This document shows, one piece after another, positions 7,555 through 11,064 of a DNA stretch of 11,064 bases. The stretch spans positions 1-11,064 of the forward strand of contig CALFBL010000223.1 in NCBI GenBank assembly GCA_937951695.1. The letters run 5' to 3'. A model generated the notes under the pieces. It was not told the DNA's origin. It was given only the letters and a program-made list of their open reading frames with translations, and ran no database searches. The DNA is from an uncultured Granulosicoccaceae bacterium (GTDB lineage Bacteria > Pseudomonadota > Gammaproteobacteria > Granulosicoccales > Granulosicoccaceae). A program made the translations under genes and the position numbers. How positions within the stretch are numbered: position 1 is the stretch's first letter; every line of letters starts with the position of its first letter.

Positions 7555-8487
7555 GTGCTTGAGGCACGCGGTAACGATGACCAGCTAATGCAGGCGTATC
7601 AACAAGCGTATGAGGCGTCTCAATCGATCTTGAAAGACTTGGTTTGTTGCTTGCCGATGCTCCGACAGCCGATATCGATGGGTGGCAAAAATCCTGTTTC
7701 TGAGGTTAATGTCAGCCCCGTTGCAAAGCGCATGATGACAGCGGCAACCGACAGTATGATGCACTCGGGTGATGCTGAGCTATTTATTACACCGATGATA
7801 TCGGTGGCAGGCTCGGTGGCTGATCATGTTTTGCACGCCATGCTGGACGGTACAGACTTACAACGCGCGTACGTCAACAACGGTGGCGACATAGCACTAT
7901 GGCTCTCACCCGAGGAGCGCTTTGTAGTGGGGGTTTGCGATAATGTTGAAACCGGTGAAATTGTTACGCGGATTACGTTAAAGGCGCACCACTGCGTGCA
8001 TGGCATCGCCACCAGTGGCTGGCGTGGACGTAGCCATTCAAGGGGAATCGCTGATGCCGTCACCGTACTGGCAAAAACCAGCGCCGCCGCCGATGCGGCA
8101 GCTACGCTCATCGCCAATGCCATTGATTTACCCGGTTGCCAACAGATTTTAAAGCGGCCCGCGTGCGAATTGTCGCCAGACAGTGATTTGGGAGAAATGC
8201 CGGTAACGGTAGCGGTGGAAAAATTGACTGAGCAACAAATCAGTCAGGCGCTGGAGCATGGCAAAGTGATGGCGGAACAATTACTTAAAAAGGGGCTCGT
8301 TAAAGCTGCGTATTTAGGTTTATCTGGTCATGTGGTTGTGTGCTCTAGACAGGAGTCGTTACTCTTTGCAGATGCCAACGAGGACGCCACCGCAGATACG
8401 AGTGCGAATGAGGCACTAGCAGAAGGCAAAACAATGGCAAAGAATTGTGAACGTGTGCGTACGGCATGCACCAACTCAAGAATGTAG
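7555..8487 (+). CDS. UPF0280 family protein (ApbE-like)
   Basis: This is a UPF0280/DUF375 protein, distantly related to ApbE FAD:protein FMN transferases; biochemical role unproven. From the GTG at 7555 it is 310 residues. Key blocks are AYVNNGGDIALWL (105-117), IATSGWRGRSHSRGIADAVTVL (from 151) and AAADAAATLIANAIDLPG, corresponding to the flavin- and metal-site regions of ApbE-like proteins. GTG 7555 is only the first ordinary start: conserved family residues lie in frame upstream, so the true start is likely at or near 7456-7468 (about 340 residues), overlapping the reductase end. The last 40 or so residues look poorly conserved. It lies between the reductase and two PF06684 genes in the same operon. 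Since the E. barkeri reductase has covalent flavin, attaching that flavin is a reasonable but untested job for this protein. Confidence 0.85.
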   Translation: MLEARGNDDQLMQAYQQAYEASQSILKDLVCCLPMLRQPISMGGKNPVSEVNVSPVAKRMMTAATDSMMHSGDAELFITPMISVAGSVADHVLHAMLDGTDLQRAYVNNGGDIALWLSPEERFVVGVCDNVETGEIVTRITLKAHHCVHGIATSGWRGRSHSRGIADAVTVLAKTSAAADAAATLIANAIDLPGCQQILKRPACELSPDSDLGEMPVTVAVEKLTEQQISQALEHGKVMAEQLLKKGLVKAAYLGLSGHVVVCSRQESLLFADANEDATADTSANEALAEGKTMAKNCERVRTACTNSRM

Positions 8488-8490
8488 ATC

Positions 8491-8495
8491 AGGGG
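8491..8495 (+). promoter_or_regulatory. ribosome binding site deciding the first PF06684 start
   Basis: AGGGG lies 8 bases before ATG 8504 and just after the UPF0280 stop (8485-8487). It favours ATG 8504 over the in-frame ATG at 8447, which would lie inside the UPF0280 gene and add residues unlike the family. Confidence 0.7.
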
Positions 8496-8503
8496 ACCCA
8501 ACA

Positions 8504-9088
8504 ATGCCTGAAGTTATTGTCAGAAAGTCGTTTGTCACCACTGAGGAAATTTTTCACGAAGGTGGGCCGCCTGCATCGGTGCCACTGCGCCGGGGTTCAA
8601 TCGGCACCGTCATTGCCAATCCCTACGCGGGCCAGTATGTGGAGAGCATCACCGGCTTTATTGATGATCTGCGTCCGCTTGGCTTATCGATGGCAACGCA
8701 GTTATTAGCGGCTTTGGGTGGGGACGCAACGGTCGTTGAAGGCTATGGCAAGGGTGCCATTGTAGGAGAGGCGGGGGAGCTGGAACATGGCGCGCTTTGG
8801 CATGCTCCTGGTGGTTATTCAATGCGCGAGTTGTTGCCAGCGTCGAAAGCGATTGTGCCGTCGACAAAAAAAGTCGGCGGCCCCGGAACCCGCCTGGATG
8901 TGCCAGTCACCCACTCGAATGCGTCCTATGTCAGGTCACACTTCGATTCCATCGAGGTGGGAATCAACGATGCACCCAGGGCGCACGAAATGCTGGTTAT
9001 TCTGGTGATGACCACGGGAGCGCGCGTTCACAATCGAGCGGGCGGCTTAGCGGTTGCCGATATTATTGGAGAGGATGGCTTGAAATGA
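8504..9088 (+). CDS. PF06684 'amino acid synthesis' family protein, copy 1
   Basis: This 194-residue soluble protein belongs to PF06684 (formerly DUF1185). Family structures show a variant of the Bacillus chorismate-mutase fold; a role in amino-acid metabolism was only suggested from structure and context. Conserved blocks are IANPYAGQY (38-45), EGYGKGAIVGEAGELEH (79-95), SYVRSHFD (141-148) and INDAPRAHE (154-162). Charged or polar residues Lys83, Glu88, Glu92, His95, Arg144, His146, Asp148, Asn155, Asp156 and Arg159 are shared with the second copy and may form an active site. The start at 8504 is set by a good ribosome site. Its stop overlaps the next ATG (ATGA), so the two paralogs are translationally coupled and may form a heteromer. 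Within a nicotinate-type operon a role in handling the opened or reduced ring is possible but not shown. Confidence 0.87.
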   Translation: MPEVIVRKSFVTTEEIFHEGGPPASVPLRRGSIGTVIANPYAGQYVESITGFIDDLRPLGLSMATQLLAALGGDATVVEGYGKGAIVGEAGELEHGALWHAPGGYSMRELLPASKAIVPSTKKVGGPGTRLDVPVTHSNASYVRSHFDSIEVGINDAPRAHEMLVILVMTTGARVHNRAGGLAVADIIGEDGLK

Positions 9089-9672
9089 CAACAGCAAAAA
9101 TCAGGAAAATTGTAACCACAGTAGAAAGTACACATCTTGAAATGGGCCAGACGATAGACCCCGCGACACGACGCGCCGCCTGTATTGCGGTTATTGAGAA
9201 CCCGTTTTCTGGCAGTTATGAAACAGATCTGGAAGCTCTGATGGTCATCGGTGAAGAGCTGGGCGATTTGCTAGGGCGCAAGTGCGTAGCAGCGCTGGGG
9301 ATTTCGCCAGCCGACGCGCAGAGCTATGGAAAATCAGCGATGGTGGGCGAGAATGGCGAATTGGAACACGCCGCCGCTATCTTGCATCCGCGCATGGGAA
9401 AACCTTTAAGGGCCGCGGTAGAAAAAGGCGCAGCTCTTGTGGCATCGAGTAAAAAGATGGGCTCAATGGGGCAAGTGCTTGACATCCCATTGGGTCACAA
9501 GGACGCCGCTTACGTGCGTTCGCATTTCGATGGCATGGAAGTGTGCATTAACGACGCTCCGCGAGCTAACGAAATCATGGTAGCAATTGCCGTCACCGAC
9601 AGCGGCCGACCCTTACCCAGAGTAGGCGGCCTAACCCACGAAGCCGCAGAGGGAGTTAACGGATTGCGCTAG
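9085..9672 (+). CDS. PF06684 'amino acid synthesis' family protein, copy 2
   Basis: This 195-residue paralog of the preceding protein shares its blocks at nearly the same positions: IENPFSGSY (37-45), YGKSAMVGENGELEH (81-95), AYVRSHFD (142-149) and INDAPRANE (155-163). It differs in the N-terminal third and in the C-terminus (PRVGGL...NGLR). ATG 9085 is chosen because GGAGAGG at 9068-9074 precedes it by 10 bases and it overlaps the previous TGA. An upstream in-frame ATG at 8797 would run through the first copy and is not credible. It is the last gene of the operon. The tandem, diverged pair suggests two non-identical chains of one complex, or two related substrates; the function is not established. 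Confidence 0.87.
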   Translation: MTTAKIRKIVTTVESTHLEMGQTIDPATRRAACIAVIENPFSGSYETDLEALMVIGEELGDLLGRKCVAALGISPADAQSYGKSAMVGENGELEHAAAILHPRMGKPLRAAVEKGAALVASSKKMGSMGQVLDIPLGHKDAAYVRSHFDGMEVCINDAPRANEIMVAIAVTDSGRPLPRVGGLTHEAAEGVNGLR

Positions 9673-9700
9673 CAATGCATCCCGGAAGCGTCGTTTTTTT
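9666..9700 (+). terminator. weak candidate terminator of the catabolic operon
   Basis: GCGCT at 9666-9670 can pair with AGCGT at 9687-9691 (one G-U pair), and seven T follow at 9694-9700. The stem is short and the loop is 16 bases, so it may work poorly. It overlaps the stop codon of the last operon gene. A separate small inverted repeat, GGTAT/ATACC at 9715-9728, lies in the same convergent gap but has no T-tract on either strand. Confidence 0.35.
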
Positions 9701-9762
9701 GCCGATAGAGGGTAGGTATTACGATACCCGAAAATATCATCCGCAGCACAGTGGTACAGTTT

Positions 9763-10938
9763 TTACTCCACGATCGAGGGCAGCCTTCCAGCCGGTGGCG
9801 TGTTGCGACTTCGGGTGGAGGTGACTTTGCCATCGATGATGGTCATGCCAATGCCGGGTAGATTGCCTTGTTGAATGCTTTCCAGCATATCCTTGCCCGG
9901 TGAGTGCTGAGCTTGATCCAGTACGATAAAGTCGGCTGAATACCCGGTTTCAATGATGCCGGTATCGAGTTCACGCATGCGTGCGGTGTTGCCTGTGGCA
10001 AAGCAAAAAGCGATCTCGGCGGGTACATTGCCCAAACTGGAGAGCATCGCGATCATACGCAAAATTCCAAGGGGTTGAACACCTGAGCCTGCCGGTGAAT
10101 CCGTGCCGAGGATAACGCGTTCGGACTGGTCTATCTCGAAAGCGATGCGCATCGCTAACAGTCCTGCGCGTTCGTTACCGTTATGGACAATTTCAATTCC
10201 GCGTGTGCAGCCTTCACACAGGCATGTAATTTGGTCATCGGGTAAAGCGGTGTGACCGCCGTTTATGTGTCCGATAATGTCAGCGTCCGCTTCCAGTACG
10301 ATGTCTGCGTCGATGAGACCGGAACCAGGTATCGACGGGCCACCGGTATGAATGGTTGACTGCATACCGTATTTGCGTGCCCACTTAACCATCTCGGCTG
10401 CCGTCTCACCGGCTTTAACTGACCCAAGCCCCACTTCTCCAAGCAACTTCACACCCGCCTCGGACAGGTCTTTAAAATCGCTTTCTACCATGCCGTCTTC
10501 CAACACTGGGGCACCCGCGTGCATTTTTACCCCTGACGGTCGGAAATTCTCATACCAACGCTGAGAGGCAACGGCCATGGCTTTTAGCCCGACAATATCT
10601 TTGGGGCGACCGGGCAAGTGAACTTCTCCCGCTGAGATCATCGTGGTTACACCGCCGTGTAAACACGAGTCGATCCAGTGGATCTGTTGCTGCCTTGGGG
10701 TGTAATCGCCGATGACGGGGTGTACATGGCTATCGATAAGCCCCGGTGCAAGCCAAGTATCGGCGGCGTCCACCACCACATCGGCATTGTCGGTGTCCAG
10801 ATCGGCTTCGTTTCCGATGGCGTGGATACGGCCATTGATGGCAACAACACAGTTTCCATCGATTAAAGGCGCTTCGAGCTTGCCGGAGAGAATTCTGCCA
10901 ATATGCCGGATAACGAGTTTGTGAGGTGTTTCTGCCAT
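9763..10938 (-). CDS. ena: enamidase (6-oxo-tetrahydronicotinate hydrolase), amidohydrolase family
   Basis: This 391-residue amidohydrolase-superfamily enzyme closely resembles Eubacterium barkeri enamidase from memory. That enzyme is a bifunctional Fe/Zn protein which hydrolyses 1,4,5,6-tetrahydro-6-oxonicotinate to 2-formylglutarate and ammonia. Shared signatures include LHGGVTTMISAG (93-104), PGRPKD, IHTGG, HINGG and the C-terminal SRNTPPA. Likely metal ligands are His71 and His73 (HVH), Glu168 (GEVGLG, bridging), His197, His224 and Asp280 (GTDSP). Length equals that of the family and the protein is cytosolic, with no signal peptide. ATG 10938 is preceded by GAG about 11 bases upstream. 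It is transcribed toward the hydroxylase-reductase operon, so it needs its own promoter; its presence is the best evidence that the operon handles a nicotinate-like ring. Confidence 0.88.
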   Translation of the reverse strand: MAETPHKLVIRHIGRILSGKLEAPLIDGNCVVAINGRIHAIGNEADLDTDNADVVVDAADTWLAPGLIDSHVHPVIGDYTPRQQQIHWIDSCLHGGVTTMISAGEVHLPGRPKDIVGLKAMAVASQRWYENFRPSGVKMHAGAPVLEDGMVESDFKDLSEAGVKLLGEVGLGSVKAGETAAEMVKWARKYGMQSTIHTGGPSIPGSGLIDADIVLEADADIIGHINGGHTALPDDQITCLCEGCTRGIEIVHNGNERAGLLAMRIAFEIDQSERVILGTDSPAGSGVQPLGILRMIAMLSSLGNVPAEIAFCFATGNTARMRELDTGIIETGYSADFIVLDQAQHSPGKDMLESIQQGNLPGIGMTIIDGKVTSTRSRNTPPAGRLPSIVE

Positions 10939-11012
10939 GGTGATTTCTCAAATTAGCGGGGCAATTCTGCGATCTTTTAGTGAGCGTTGACGCGACAATC
11001 GGGCCGTCTCTG

Positions 11013-11041
11013 ATGCTACAGAACGGGGCCGCTGCCCTCAA
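11013..11041 (-). promoter_or_regulatory. candidate sigma-70 promoter of the enamidase gene
   Basis: On the minus strand TTGAGG (complement of 11036-11041) is followed after exactly 17 bases by TAGCAT (complement of 11013-11018). Each hexamer matches four of six consensus positions with ideal spacing. Transcription would start about 65 bases before the enamidase ATG. No other clear signal is seen between 10939 and the window end, apart from a T run at the right edge. Confidence 0.35.
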
Positions 11042-11064
11042 CACTATTTATGGGCTGTTTTTTT

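Noticed and set aside
8447..8503. Upstream ATG for the first PF06684 gene
   Set aside because: It lies inside UPF0280 coding sequence, adds non-family residues, and a good AGGGG site points to ATG 8504.
8797..9084. N-terminal extension of the second PF06684 protein
   Set aside because: It reads through the first copy in another frame. GGAGAGG and the ATGA overlap place the start at 9085, where family sequence begins.
9715..9728. GGTAT/ATACC inverted repeat as a terminator
   Set aside because: It is a five-base stem with no T-tract on either strand, too weak to call. It may be chance.

Overview
The window looks like chromosomal DNA of a proteobacterium, probably a gammaproteobacterium. The reasons are mid-range GC, mixed ATG/GTG/TTG starts, tightly overlapping genes and recognisable Pseudomonadota-type families. 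The lineage is an inference only. No mobile element, CRISPR array, rRNA or tRNA was seen.

Layout. (1) 1-117 is the open 3' tail of an unidentified gene, followed by an alpha/beta hydrolase of the kynurenine-formamidase-like group (142-945, +). (2) 946-2323 is a loosely packed stretch. It holds a strong minus-strand terminator, a secreted DM13-domain protein (1108-1527, -), a 12-bp perfect palindrome that may be an operator (1696-1707), and a small minus-strand membrane ORF (1881-2021). A short DM13-like remnant follows that ORF in the same frame. (3) 2324-9672 (+) is a compact six-gene operon: FAD subunit, fused [2Fe-2S]/molybdopterin subunit, a 6-hydroxynicotinate-reductase-type iron-sulfur flavoprotein, a UPF0280 (ApbE-like) protein, and two paralogous PF06684 'amino acid synthesis' proteins. 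Four-base stop/start overlaps link the first three genes and the last two. (4) 9763-10938 (-) is a convergent amidohydrolase closely resembling Eubacterium barkeri enamidase.

How the genes fit together. In E. barkeri, nicotinate is hydroxylated to 6-hydroxynicotinate by a molybdenum hydroxylase and reduced to 1,4,5,6-tetrahydro-6-oxonicotinate by 6-hydroxynicotinate reductase. Enamidase then opens the ring to 2-formylglutarate and ammonia. All three enzyme types are present here, so the locus most likely encodes the upper, reductive part of nicotinate (or a closely related N-heterocycle) breakdown. The later E. barkeri steps (formylglutarate reductase, methyleneglutarate mutase and so on), a transporter and a regulator are not in the window. 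UPF0280 and the two PF06684 proteins have no settled function. Their position between the reductase and the enamidase makes them the most interesting part. UPF0280 is ApbE-like, and the E. barkeri reductase carries a covalently bound flavin, so a dedicated flavinyl-transferase role is a testable idea. UPF0280 also has an unusual beginning: family-typical coding sequence lies upstream of the first ordinary start codon.
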